Made by a program: the position numbers and the translations under genes. A stretch of 64,000 nt of DNA, taken from Fimousia sp036311565. GTDB lineage: Bacteria; Bacillota; Clostridia; Lachnospirales; Lachnospiraceae. This document shows positions 17,982-26,317 of this stretch, one piece after another (position 1 is the stretch's first letter; each line of letters opens with the position of its first letter). Under the pieces are notes generated by a model. That model searched no databases. It saw only the letters and a list, made by a program, of their open reading frames with translations, and was not told the origin of the DNA. Location: the NCBI GenBank assembly GCA_036311565.1, contig JAXJPR010000020.1, positions 1 to 64,000 of the forward strand. Direction: 5' to 3'.

Positions 17982-18821
17982 TTATTTGCTATAATCGTAG
18001 AAGCCGATACCTGTTTTACGACCTAATTTACCACCACGTACCATTTTTCTTAATAATGGATGAGGACGATATTTAGAATCACCTGTTTCATTGTATAATA
18101 CTTCCATGATTGCTAAGCAAACGTCTAAACCAATTAAATCACCTAAAGCTAAAGGTCCCATTGGATGATTTGCACCTAATTTCATAGCTGTATCGATACC
18201 TTCAACAGATGCAACTCCGTCAGCAAGGATACCAACTGCTTCATTAACCATAGGAATTAAGATTCTGTTTACTACGAATCCAGCAGCTTCTTCAACCTGT
18301 ACTGGAACTTTTCCGATTTCTTCAGAGATAGCTTTGATTTTATCAACTACTTCTACAGGAGTGTTGATACCAGCGATAACTTCAACAAGCTTCATAACTG
18401 GAGCTGGGTTAAAGAAATGCATACCAATCATAGGGCGGTCAAGACCTGCACCGATTTCTGTGATAGATAAAGAAGATGTATTTGTTGCAAAAATACATTC
18501 TGGTTTACAGATATCCTGTAATTCTTTGAATGTCTGTTTTTTAATTTCCATGTTTTCGATTGCTGCTTCAACAACTAAGTCACAATCTCCACAGATTTCT
18601 TTTGTACCTGTTACGATTTTTGCAAGGATTGCTTCTGCTTTTTCAGCATCCATTTTTCCTTTTGCTACACGTTTTTCAAATCCTTTTGCGATTTTATTTT
18701 TACCGTTTGCAGCAAATTCATCATTGATGTCACAAAGACATACTTCATAACCTTCTGTCTGTGCAAATGCCTGAGCGATACCGCTGCCCATTGTACCTGC
18801 GCCGATAACTCCTACTTTCAT
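17982..18821 (-). CDS. hbd: 3-hydroxybutyryl-CoA dehydrogenase
   Basis: This NAD(P)H enzyme reduces acetoacetyl-CoA to 3-hydroxybutyryl-CoA. The dinucleotide motif GAGTMGSGIA (7-16) opens the Rossmann fold, GMHFFNPAPVMKLVEVI carries the catalytic His and the following Glu-region, and AAGFVVNRILIPMVNEA with HPMGPLALGDLIGLD forms the C-terminal domain. At 279 residues it is of usual length. Its AGGAGG lies within the end of an 11-codon leader ORF, see 18823-18858. Confidence 0.95.
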   Translation of the reverse strand: MKVGVIGAGTMGSGIAQAFAQTEGYEVCLCDINDEFAANGKNKIAKGFEKRVAKGKMDAEKAEAILAKIVTGTKEICGDCDLVVEAAIENMEIKKQTFKELQDICKPECIFATNTSSLSITEIGAGLDRPMIGMHFFNPAPVMKLVEVIAGINTPVEVVDKIKAISEEIGKVPVQVEEAAGFVVNRILIPMVNEAVGILADGVASVEGIDTAMKLGANHPMGPLALGDLIGLDVCLAIMEVLYNETGDSKYRPHPLLRKMVRGGKLGRKTGIGFYDYSK

Positions 18822-18822
18822 T

Positions 18823-18858
18823 TTAGTTCCTCCTAGAAAAATATATTTGTGTGTTCAT
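18823..18858 (-). CDS. Candidate 11-codon leader ORF ahead of hbd
   Basis: An ATG (18856-18858) six bases after a perfect AGGAGG opens a frame reading MNTQIYFSRRN and a TAA at 18823-18825, two bases before the hbd ATG. The last codons overlap the hbd ribosome binding site (the AGG-AGG codons give Arg-Arg, rare codons in such genomes). Its own AGGAGG is the 3' arm of a 10-bp perfect hairpin (18865-18889). Translational coupling or attenuation is an inference. Confidence 0.45.
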   Translation of the reverse strand: MNTQIYFSRRN

Positions 18859-18864
18859 CCAGTT

Positions 18865-18889
18865 CCTCCTGATATCTGGTATCAGGAGG
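18865..18889 (-). promoter_or_regulatory. Intra-operon hairpin hiding a ribosome binding site
   Basis: Perfect arms CCTCCTGATA (18865-18874) and TATCAGGAGG (18880-18889) with a five-base loop lie in the crt-hbd gap. No T run follows, so it is not a terminator. On the minus RNA the 3' arm carries the AGGAGG of the leader ORF. Confidence 0.75.
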
Positions 18890-18913
18890 TTCCGAATGAA
18901 TAATCATTATAAA

Positions 18914-19690
18914 TTATTTATTTTTGAATCCGTCTACTTTTGTTTTATTTAAGAATGCTGTCATACCAGCTACCTGGTCTTCTGTTTCAAAGCAGCTTCC
19001 GAACAATTTTTCTTCAATTACGATTGCTTCGTCCATTCCTACATCTAAACCATCGTTGATTGCTTTTTTACAAGCGCGAACAGCGATAGGTGCATTTTTA
19101 GAAATTTTAGCTGCCATTTTCTTAGCTGCTGGAAGTAATTCTTCCTGAGTATAAACAGCGTTAACTAAACCGATTCTATAAGCTTCATCTGCTTTAATGT
19201 TGAATGCTGTGTAAATCATTTCTTTTGCTTTACCAACTCCAACGATACGTGCTAATCTTTGTGTTCCGCCGAAACCTGGTGTAATTCCAAGTCCAACTTC
19301 TGGTTGTCCAAAGACTGCATTATCTGAACAAATTCTGATATCACAGCTCATAGCAATTTCGCATCCGCCGCCTAAAGCAAATCCGTTCACTGCAGCGATC
19401 ACAGGGATTGGAAGAGTTTCAATCTTACGGAATACGTCATTACCAACTTTACCGAATGCTTCTCCTTCAGCTTTTGTTAATGTGCTCATTTCTCCGATAT
19501 CAGCACCAGCTACGAAAGATTTTTCTCCTGCACCAGTTAAAATCAGTGCTCTAGTAGCATCTAAATCTACAGCATCAATAACTGCTTCTAAATCTTTTAA
19601 TACTTCACTATTTAATGCATTTAATGCTTTTGGACGGTTGATTGTAATTACTCCTACAAAACCTTCCTGTTCATATGTAACAAATCCCAT
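18914..19690 (-). CDS. crt: Crotonase (3-hydroxybutyryl-CoA dehydratase)
   Basis: The 258-residue enoyl-CoA hydratase family protein dehydrates 3-hydroxybutyryl-CoA to crotonyl-CoA. The oxyanion-hole segment FVAGADIGEM and the two glutamates of GGGCEIAMSCDIRI and GQPEVGLGITPGFGGTQRL are present. AAAGGGG precedes its ATG. Third-step enzyme of the operon, 38 bases after thl. Confidence 0.95.
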   Translation of the reverse strand: MGFVTYEQEGFVGVITINRPKALNALNSEVLKDLEAVIDAVDLDATRALILTGAGEKSFVAGADIGEMSTLTKAEGEAFGKVGNDVFRKIETLPIPVIAAVNGFALGGGCEIAMSCDIRICSDNAVFGQPEVGLGITPGFGGTQRLARIVGVGKAKEMIYTAFNIKADEAYRIGLVNAVYTQEELLPAAKKMAAKISKNAPIAVRACKKAINDGLDVGMDEAIVIEEKLFGSCFETEDQVAGMTAFLNKTKVDGFKNK

Positions 19691-19728
19691 TGGCAGATTC
19701 CCCTTTCTGTAAATCTTGTAATGAACAA

Positions 19729-20910
19729 TTAGTCTCTCTTAACGATAGTTGCACAACCCATTCCGCCACCGATACATAATGTAGCTAAACCAGTTTTTGC
19801 ATCTGCAGCTTCCATTTCATGTAAAAGTGTAACTAAGATACGGCAACCAGAAGCTCCTACAGGATGTCCGATAGCGATTGCTCCACCATTTGGATTTAAT
19901 TTAGCTAAATCGAATCCTAATTCTTTTCCTACTGCAACAGACTGTGCTGCGAAAGCTTCGTTTGCTTCAATGATATCAAAATCTTCGATTGTCATACCAG
20001 CTTTTTCCATAGCTTTCTTTGTAGCTGGTACTGGTCCAATACCCATGATGCTTGGTTCACAACCAGCTAAAGCACCTGATACAAATGTTGCCATAGGTGT
20101 TACGCCTAATTCTTTTGCTTTTTCTTCGCTCATAACTACAACTGCTGCTGCACCATCGTTGATTCCTGAAGAGTTAGCAGCTGTTACAATACCATCTTTC
20201 TTGAATGCTGGACGTAATTTGCTGATTCCTTCAGCTGTTGTTCCAGCACGTGGTCCTTCGTCTTTTGATACTACTACAGTACCTTTTCTTGTTTTTACTT
20301 CTACAGGAACGATTTCTTTATCAAATTTACCAGCTTCCTGAGCAGCTACTGCTTTTTGCTGACTTACTGCAGCAAATTCATCTAATTCTTCTCTTGTTAA
20401 TCCCCACTGTTCACAGATGTTTTCAGCTGTGATACCCATGTGGTAATCATTGAATGCACACCATAATGCATCATTAACCATGGCATCTTTCATTACTGCA
20501 TTACCCATTCTGTATCCAAAACGAGCTTTGTCTAATACATATGGAGCCATAGACATATTTTCCATACCACCTGCAACAACGATGTCAGCATCTCCAGCCT
20601 GAATCATCTGAGCAGCTGTATTAACACTCTTTAATCCAGAACCGCAAACTACGTTAACTGTGAATGCAGGAACTTCGATAGGAATACCAGCTTTAACGGA
20701 TGCCTGACGAGCTACGTTCTGTCCTAATCCAGCCTGGATTACACAACCCATAACAACTTCGTCGACCTGATCTGCTGGAACACCTGCTCTGTTTAAAGCT
20801 TCTTTAATAACGATTGATCCTAATTCTGCAGCTGGTACTGTGCTTAACGCTCCGCCCATTTTACCTACTGCTGTACGACATGCACCTGCAATTACAACTT
20901 TTTTTGCCAT
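19729..20910 (-). CDS. thl: Acetyl-CoA acetyltransferase (thiolase)
   Basis: The 393-residue biosynthetic thiolase condenses two acetyl-CoA to acetoacetyl-CoA, entry to the butyrate pathway. The acyl-accepting Cys is in VNVVCGSGLKS, the His in NPNGGAIAIGHPVGASG and the second Cys in LCIGGGMGCATIV. GGAGGTAA precedes the ATG. It is first in the operon; the promoter and a Rex-like site lie 60-95 bp upstream. Confidence 0.95.
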   Translation of the reverse strand: MAKKVVIAGACRTAVGKMGGALSTVPAAELGSIVIKEALNRAGVPADQVDEVVMGCVIQAGLGQNVARQASVKAGIPIEVPAFTVNVVCGSGLKSVNTAAQMIQAGDADIVVAGGMENMSMAPYVLDKARFGYRMGNAVMKDAMVNDALWCAFNDYHMGITAENICEQWGLTREELDEFAAVSQQKAVAAQEAGKFDKEIVPVEVKTRKGTVVVSKDEGPRAGTTAEGISKLRPAFKKDGIVTAANSSGINDGAAAVVVMSEEKAKELGVTPMATFVSGALAGCEPSIMGIGPVPATKKAMEKAGMTIEDFDIIEANEAFAAQSVAVGKELGFDLAKLNPNGGAIAIGHPVGASGCRILVTLLHEMEAADAKTGLATLCIGGGMGCATIVKRD

Positions 20911-20970
20911 AATCTGTTACCTCCATAATAAACCTTGACTAATTTTTTCGGGTTTCATTACCCATTGCTA

Positions 20971-20988
20971 GTGTTAATATTATCACAA
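20971..20988. promoter_or_regulatory. Rex-like operator over the thl -10 box
   Basis: On minus TTGTGATAATATTAACAC matches TTGTTAAnnnnTTAACAA at 11 of 14 positions and contains the whole -10 box, the classic position for repression. Rex control of thl/crt operons is established in clostridia; here it is inferred from the motif. Confidence 0.68.
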
Positions 20989-21005
20989 TCTTCTTCTATT
21001 TTCAA
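20977..21005 (-). promoter_or_regulatory. Promoter of the butyrate operon
   Basis: TTGAAA (21000-21005) and TAATAT (20977-20982) are 17 bp apart on minus, with a TGN extended -10 (TGATAATAT). Confidence 0.72.
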
Positions 21006-21292
21006 TGCTATTTTTTTCACAATATCTTTTTTCCTATGAATTTTTCATTCAAAAAAAACGCTTGTACCTGCTATTTTCTATGAATTTTCAACAAAAATTT
21101 CAATTGTATTTTTTGCAATACAAAAAAACTTTGATATTTTTTTTTGATAAAATCTGTTGTTTTCATAGATTTTATCATTTTTCTTTGTTCTTATATTTTC
21201 TAAAAAATTTTACTTTTGTTCTATTCACAGCACTTTTTGTGAACAAAATAACAAATACAATAGACAAATTGACCAAAAAACATAGTCTCCTG

Positions 21293-21802
21293 CTATCTCT
21301 CTACAATAGAAATTGATTCAATGGCAACACCACCGCCACGAACTACTTCAATTCGTCCGCTGAACTTGTCATTAAAGAAATTGATAATATTGTCATTTTT
21401 TCCTTCTGTGTGAAGTGATTCAATTAATAAATTATCTTTTCCATAATCTACAACACGAAAACGAAATACTTCTGACATTTGGAAAATATCATTTTTTTCC
21501 TGCGGCGTACAGCCTTTTACTTTGATGAAAAGTACTTCTTTCATGCGGATCGGAACCGCTGTGTAATCCATTACTTTAATTACTTCCACACTTCGGTTCA
21601 ACTGTTTTTTTATCTGCTCAAAAGTAGCATCATCACTGGTTACTGCGATGGTCATTCTGGAAACTGTTTCATCTTCTGTTGTTCCTACGGTCAGACTCTT
21701 TAGATTGTATGATTTTCCAGAAAAGAGACCTGCAATCCGGGCCAAAACACCTACCCGGTTTTCCACATATAAAGAAATCCATCTTTTTTTCATTTCTCCC
21801 AT
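21293..21802 (-). CDS. ilvN: Acetolactate synthase small (regulatory) subunit
   Basis: An ACT domain (WISLYVENRVGVLARIAGLF) and a second ALS_ss_C domain in 169 residues define IlvN, which activates IlvB and gives it valine feedback. GGAGG precedes the ATG. It follows ilvB by 12 bases. Confidence 0.93.
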   Translation of the reverse strand: MGEMKKRWISLYVENRVGVLARIAGLFSGKSYNLKSLTVGTTEDETVSRMTIAVTSDDATFEQIKKQLNRSVEVIKVMDYTAVPIRMKEVLFIKVKGCTPQEKNDIFQMSEVFRFRVVDYGKDNLLIESLHTEGKNDNIINFFNDKFSGRIEVVRGGGVAIESISIVER

Positions 21803-21814
21803 GTTTGTATCCTC

Positions 21815-23563
21815 CTATCCTTCTAAGATCATTTCATCTAATGCTTTTCCTCCCTGTACCATTGGAAGTACCAGATGATCAGCATCGACCATAAATTCAA
21901 TAATGGTTGGTAATTTTGTTTCTTGCATTGCCACTTCAAATGCCGGTTTGATATCTTCTTCTTTTTCTACCCGGATCCCTTTTGCGCCATAGCTTTCTGC
22001 TAATTTTACAAAGTCCGGTGTGTATGGCGGACATTCTTCGCTTGGTCCTTTGCAGGTATATTCACAGGAACGACGTTTACAAAGACAGGTGCTTGCATAA
22101 CGTTTTCCATAAAACAAATCCTGCATCTGGCGTACCATTCCAAGATATCCGTTATTAAAAATACAGAAAATAATTGGACATTCCTGCTGTACTGCTGTAG
22201 CCATTTCCTGAATATTCATCTGGGCCCCTCCGTCGCCAGAATAACAGATTACTTTCTGATTTCTGTGTGACATTGCTGCTCCAATGGATGCCGGAAATCC
22301 AAATCCCATAGTTCCCAGTCCTCCAGATGTAATTAACTGTCGGTCCGGATGAGTCATTTCTGTAAACTGTGTTGCCCACATTTGATGCTGTCCCACATCT
22401 GTAACAATAATAGCATCTGGAAGAAGGACATTTGCAGTTTCTATTACCGTCTGAGGATTTACTCCAATTCCCTTTGATTCCATCTCCAGTGGATGCTCAG
22501 CATCCCATTGTTTGATTTCTTTTAGAAATTCAGCTGCACTCTCTACTTCATGCTGGTTTTTTGCAATATCGACCAGCACTTCTAATGCGTCTTTGGCATC
22601 TGCTACCAGCGGAACATCTACCGTTACATTCTTTGAAATTGCCGCAGTATCAATATCAATATGAATGATTTTTGCATTTGGTGCAAATTTTCCAAGATGT
22701 CCAGTAATACGATCACTAAAACGTGTCCCAATGGAAAATAACAGATCACATTCTGAAATTGCCATGTTCGCTGCATAACGTCCATGCATTCCCGCATTTC
22801 CAATAAACAGCGGATGATCTGTAGGCATAACACCCATTCCCATAATTGTCGATACAACTGGAACTCCTGTAATCTCAGCCAACTCTCTCATTTCCATATG
22901 GGCGTTGGCAATCTTTGCACCTCCCCCGATTAAGAATAATGGCTTTTTCGCTTTGTAAAGCATTTCAATCGCCCGATGAAGTTGTCCAATATGTACTTTC
23001 TTCTGTGGTTTGTATCCCCGGATATTAACCTCTTCTGGATATACCGGATCACCCAGCTGCGCCATTACATCTTTTGGAAGATCTACCAGCACGACACCCG
23101 GTTTCCCGGTTCTGGCAATGTAAAAAGCTTCTTTTATAATTCGTCCCAGATCTTCACGCTTCCGTACAGTAATTACAAATTTAGCAATATTTCTTGTACA
23201 TCCTACGATATCTACTTCCTGAAAGGCATCATTTCCAATCAACGGAAGAGATACCTGTCCCGTAAAGCATACCAAAGGAACACTATCATAATTGGCTGTT
23301 GCAATTCCTGTTACCAGATTTGTGGCACCTGGTCCGCTGGTCACTAAACAAACTCCCACTTTTCCAGTGGAACGGGCATACCCATCTGCCTCATGAATTA
23401 ATCCCTGTTCATGACGCGGAAGGACAATTTCGATATCATGATCCATTTTGTAAAGTGCATCAAAAATATCAATGGCATAACCGCCTGGATAAGCAAAAAG
23501 TGTATCTACTTTTTCTTCCACAAGCGCCTTTACCAGTAATTGATTCCCCGTAATTTTTTTCAT
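21815..23563 (-). CDS. ilvB: Acetolactate synthase large subunit
   Basis: The 582-residue thiamine-diphosphate enzyme makes acetolactate or acetohydroxybutyrate for branched amino acids. The catalytic Glu52 lies in RHEQG, the metal/ThDP motif is GDGGAQMN (443-450) with NNGYLG (460-465), and FAD-domain segments are intact. An insertion at 491-512 carries five cysteines (493, 495, 500, 504, 511), absent from Bacillus or E. coli enzymes. It starts 30 bases after scpB with TGGAGG before the ATG, and no T-box or leader lies between, so it may be transcribed from the scpA promoter. Confidence 0.95.
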   Translation of the reverse strand: MKKITGNQLLVKALVEEKVDTLFAYPGGYAIDIFDALYKMDHDIEIVLPRHEQGLIHEADGYARSTGKVGVCLVTSGPGATNLVTGIATANYDSVPLVCFTGQVSLPLIGNDAFQEVDIVGCTRNIAKFVITVRKREDLGRIIKEAFYIARTGKPGVVLVDLPKDVMAQLGDPVYPEEVNIRGYKPQKKVHIGQLHRAIEMLYKAKKPLFLIGGGAKIANAHMEMRELAEITGVPVVSTIMGMGVMPTDHPLFIGNAGMHGRYAANMAISECDLLFSIGTRFSDRITGHLGKFAPNAKIIHIDIDTAAISKNVTVDVPLVADAKDALEVLVDIAKNQHEVESAAEFLKEIKQWDAEHPLEMESKGIGVNPQTVIETANVLLPDAIIVTDVGQHQMWATQFTEMTHPDRQLITSGGLGTMGFGFPASIGAAMSHRNQKVICYSGDGGAQMNIQEMATAVQQECPIIFCIFNNGYLGMVRQMQDLFYGKRYASTCLCKRRSCEYTCKGPSEECPPYTPDFVKLAESYGAKGIRVEKEEDIKPAFEVAMQETKLPTIIEFMVDADHLVLPMVQGGKALDEMILEG

Positions 23564-23592
23564 ATTTTATCCCTCCAACTTTTCTGTTATCA

Positions 23593-24204
23593 TCATTCAT
23601 TTATGCCGTCCAAAGATGGTATCTGGCCTATTAATTCCTCTTCCGGACTCAGAGGATAATTCATTTCTTCCTGTGCTTCCTGTCTAAAGTCCTCAATGAT
23701 GGACGGGTCCACTATTGGCAATTCATCGATGTGTTCTACACCAAAACATCTTAAAAAATCTTCTGTTGTCTTTAATAAGATCGGCCGGCCGACCGCATCT
23801 AATCTTCCTGCTTCACAGACTAGATTATATTCCATCAGGCGGTTGATGGCATGATCGCATTTGACTCCGCGAATTGCTTCAATTTCCTGTTTTGTAACCG
23901 GCTGCTTATAAGCAATAATCGATAAAGTTTCCATCATTACATCCGTAAGTTTATATTTTTTTGGCTGTTTGACAACTTTAATCAGTGCATCGTGATATTC
24001 AGGCTTTGTACATAGTTGACAGGAATCTTCCAGTTCAATTAACTGAATTCCCCGTTCTTCTTTCTTGTAATCTTCCTTCATCTGTGTCAGCAATTCTGAT
24101 AACATTCTATCATTTAAATCCAATACGTCCATCAGCTGTTTTTTCTTTACAGAACCGCCCATGGAAAATAGGATTCCTTCAATCATTCCTTTTCTTCGCA
24201 ACAT
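23593..24204 (-). CDS. scpB: Segregation and condensation protein B
   Basis: A winged-helix protein of 203 residues with the family segment VMMETLSIIAYKQPVTKQEI followed by IRGVKCDHAINRLMEYNLV. ScpB dimers bind ScpA and bridge the Smc ring during chromosome segregation. Starts 23 bases after scpA. Confidence 0.93.
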   Translation of the reverse strand: MLRRKGMIEGILFSMGGSVKKKQLMDVLDLNDRMLSELLTQMKEDYKKEERGIQLIELEDSCQLCTKPEYHDALIKVVKQPKKYKLTDVMMETLSIIAYKQPVTKQEIEAIRGVKCDHAINRLMEYNLVCEAGRLDAVGRPILLKTTEDFLRCFGVEHIDELPIVDPSIIEDFRQEAQEEMNYPLSPEEELIGQIPSLDGINE

Positions 24205-24227
24205 ATAAAACTACTCCAAAATTCTTC

Positions 24228-24989
24228 CTACTCTTTTTTATTCCCCATACAGCATAACAGGATCTCACTTCCAATATCTTCTTGAAAGACATGGATTTCT
24301 CCAATCTTCATTAATTCTAACAAGGCAAGAAATGTAACAATAATCTCTTCCTTTGTTGCCTGTCTTTCTAAAAGCTTTGAAAAACTCATCTTTTTATGAT
24401 TTTCTACTTTTTTCTTTATATAAGTTATTTTATCTTCAATTTTAACTTCGTCCTGCTTAATCTCTCCAAACTGACTCCGTATTGGATCTAATTTGTCTGT
24501 TCTTCTGCGCATAACGAATTCAAATACTTCTTTTAGTTGCAGAAGTGTCACGCCCTGATCGCGGATGATTGCTTCTGGATCTATGGGCTCCCGGTATTCT
24601 AAGACCTCTCCCGGCAATGTCGGCATCTTATACAGACACTTATTGGCTTCGATTTCTAAATCTTTTAATTCATCCGATGCATATTTATATACCTTATATT
24701 CAATCAGACGTTGTACCAGTTCCGCTCTTGGATCTTCTCCTTCTCCTTCTTCATTGATTTCTTTTGGAAGAAGCATCTGAGATTTAATTTTAAGAAGGGT
24801 TGCAGCCATAACTAAAAACTCACTCATAATGTCCATGTCAGCCTTTTGCATCTCTTCTATGTATTCTAAATATTGTTCCGTAACCACCGCAATGGGAATA
24901 TCATAGATATTCACCTTATTCTTCTCGATCAAATGCAGCAGCAGATCCAACGGACCTTCAAATGCACTAAGTTTTACGTTTATTCCCAT
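24228..24989 (-). CDS. scpA: Segregation and condensation protein A
   Basis: The kleisin subunit, 253 residues. The N-terminus (FEGPLDLLLHLIEKNKVNIYDI) is diagnostic and binds the Smc head/neck; the C-terminal winged helix (VTFLALLELMKIGEI) binds the other head. Gap 24990-25152 upstream is AT-rich with a TATAAT at about 25015 but no strong -35. Confidence 0.93.
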   Translation of the reverse strand: MGINVKLSAFEGPLDLLLHLIEKNKVNIYDIPIAVVTEQYLEYIEEMQKADMDIMSEFLVMAATLLKIKSQMLLPKEINEEGEGEDPRAELVQRLIEYKVYKYASDELKDLEIEANKCLYKMPTLPGEVLEYREPIDPEAIIRDQGVTLLQLKEVFEFVMRRRTDKLDPIRSQFGEIKQDEVKIEDKITYIKKKVENHKKMSFSKLLERQATKEEIIVTFLALLELMKIGEIHVFQEDIGSEILLCCMGNKKE

Positions 24990-25152
24990 AATTTATGCCC
25001 TTGCTCTTCTTATAATTATACGAATTTCTGGTTTTTTTTGTGTCCTAAATTCTATTTAGTTTATTTTACTAAAAATTACTTAAAAAAACAAGGATAGTCA
25101 ATATATTGTCAATAATGGCCCAATGCTAACATATCTGTAACGAAATATCAAG

Positions 25153-25192
25153 AAAGAGACAGAACGAATTTATGTTTCATTTCTGCCTCTTT
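25153..25192 (-). terminator. Probable terminator after the hydroxyacid dehydrogenase
   Basis: Imperfect 15-base arms (AAAGAGACAGAACGAA with TTTCATTTCTGCCTCTTT) just after the stop codon; T-rich but interrupted tails on both strands. Confidence 0.6.
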
Positions 25193-25220
25193 TATATTCA
25201 TCTCTTTTTCATATTGAATC

Positions 25221-26162
25221 CTATATTATATTCTGCGGATCTCCATCCATCCATTTTTTAATATTATCAAATACAATGACCGAACGTTTTTCAAACGCTT
25301 CTTTTGTCGCAAATGCAACATGAGGTGTTGCAATTACATTTGGTGCCTGTAGAAGTGGATGATTGCCTGGTACTGGAGGTTCCATTTCAAATACATCAAT
25401 ACCTGCTCCGGCAATTTTGCCTGCATATAACGCATCGGCAAGTGCCTGACTATCAATCACCGGTCCCCTGGATGTATTAATAAAAATACTTCCTTTCTTC
25501 ATATGCGAGAATTCTTCCGCACCAATCATTCCTTTTGTTTCTTCATTCAATGGAACATGTACGGAGACAATATCACAGATTGATAACAATTCTTTTAGGT
25601 CTACATATGTAATATAATCTACATCTTTTACAGTACGGCTATATCCATATACTTCACAGCCAAAAGCATCCGCAATTTTAGCCGTTCTCATACCGATGGC
25701 ACCTGTTCCAATAACTCCAAATTTTTTACCTGCCAGCTCACATCCAACAAGACCATCTTTTGTCCCCCGTGCTCTTATAACTTCATTACAAGGAAGGATA
25801 TTTCTCATTAAATCGATGGCAAAACCAAATACTAAATCTGCAACCGCTACCGTGGAATAACCTGCACAATTACATACCATAATTCCTCGTTCTTTACAGT
25901 ATGCCACATCCACATGATCCACACCAGTAAATGCTACACAGACCATTTTTAAATGATTGCATTGTTCCATAACTTCTTTGGGATATGGAAAATTTGATAA
26001 TACAACTACATCTGCATCCTTGCTTCTTTGAATCAGTTCTTTTGCATCTTCTGTCCGTGTATCATAATAAATAAGATCCACAGAATCTCCCAAAACTTCT
26101 TTTCCCTTCTTAAGAAGCTTCTCTTTTTCCACTCCCAATGGTTCCAATATTACTACATTCAT
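25221..26162 (-). CDS. NAD-dependent D-2-hydroxyacid dehydrogenase
   Basis: The 313-residue protein has the NAD fold GTGAIGMRTAKIADAFGCEV, catalytic Arg in INTSRGPVID, Glu in the AGIDVFEMEPP segment and His in TPHVAFAT. Family members reduce 2-keto acids such as glyoxylate, hydroxypyruvate, or phenylpyruvate; the substrate cannot be read here. The frame extends 41 codons upstream, but AAAGGAGATGTAAGG sits before the ATG at 26162. Monocistronic between terminators. Confidence 0.88.
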   Translation of the reverse strand: MNVVILEPLGVEKEKLLKKGKEVLGDSVDLIYYDTRTEDAKELIQRSKDADVVVLSNFPYPKEVMEQCNHLKMVCVAFTGVDHVDVAYCKERGIMVCNCAGYSTVAVADLVFGFAIDLMRNILPCNEVIRARGTKDGLVGCELAGKKFGVIGTGAIGMRTAKIADAFGCEVYGYSRTVKDVDYITYVDLKELLSICDIVSVHVPLNEETKGMIGAEEFSHMKKGSIFINTSRGPVIDSQALADALYAGKIAGAGIDVFEMEPPVPGNHPLLQAPNVIATPHVAFATKEAFEKRSVIVFDNIKKWMDGDPQNII

Positions 26163-26262
26163 CCTTACATCTCCTTTTCTTCCCTCTGTACTAAAATAAC
26201 CGTATACCAATAGTATATCAATATTATTCTCATTTCCAACTATTATTTTACTTTTCTTCTCT

Positions 26263-26300
26263 AAAAAGGGAACAGCAGTTATCATTTCTCTGTCCCCTTT
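26263..26300 (-). terminator. Terminator of the second carboxypeptidase gene
   Basis: On minus an 11-bp stem (AAAGGGGACAG with CTGTTCCCTTT, one G-U) and a five-T tail. Confidence 0.85.
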
Positions 26301-26317
26301 CCCTTTTTATAATAGGA

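Larger units (their letters stand above)
20911..21292. other. 382 bp AT-rich regulatory gap between ilvN and thl
   Basis: Contains the thl promoter and operator, several A/T tracts, a 10-bp hairpin GATAAAATCT/AGATTTTATC (about 21147-21177), a 7-bp hairpin TTGTATT/AATACAA, repeats of CTATGAATTTT, and a second weaker Rex-like match at 21237-21254. No credible coding frame. The A tracts upstream of the -35 may act as an UP element. Confidence 0.65.

Noticed and set aside
21147..21177. 10-bp hairpin as terminator of ilvN
   Set aside because: It is over 110 bp past the stop, and on minus it is followed by A rather than T residues.
24990..25040. Strong promoter for scpA at the TATAAT near 25015
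   Set aside because: No acceptable -35 at 16-18 bp; left as a possibility only.
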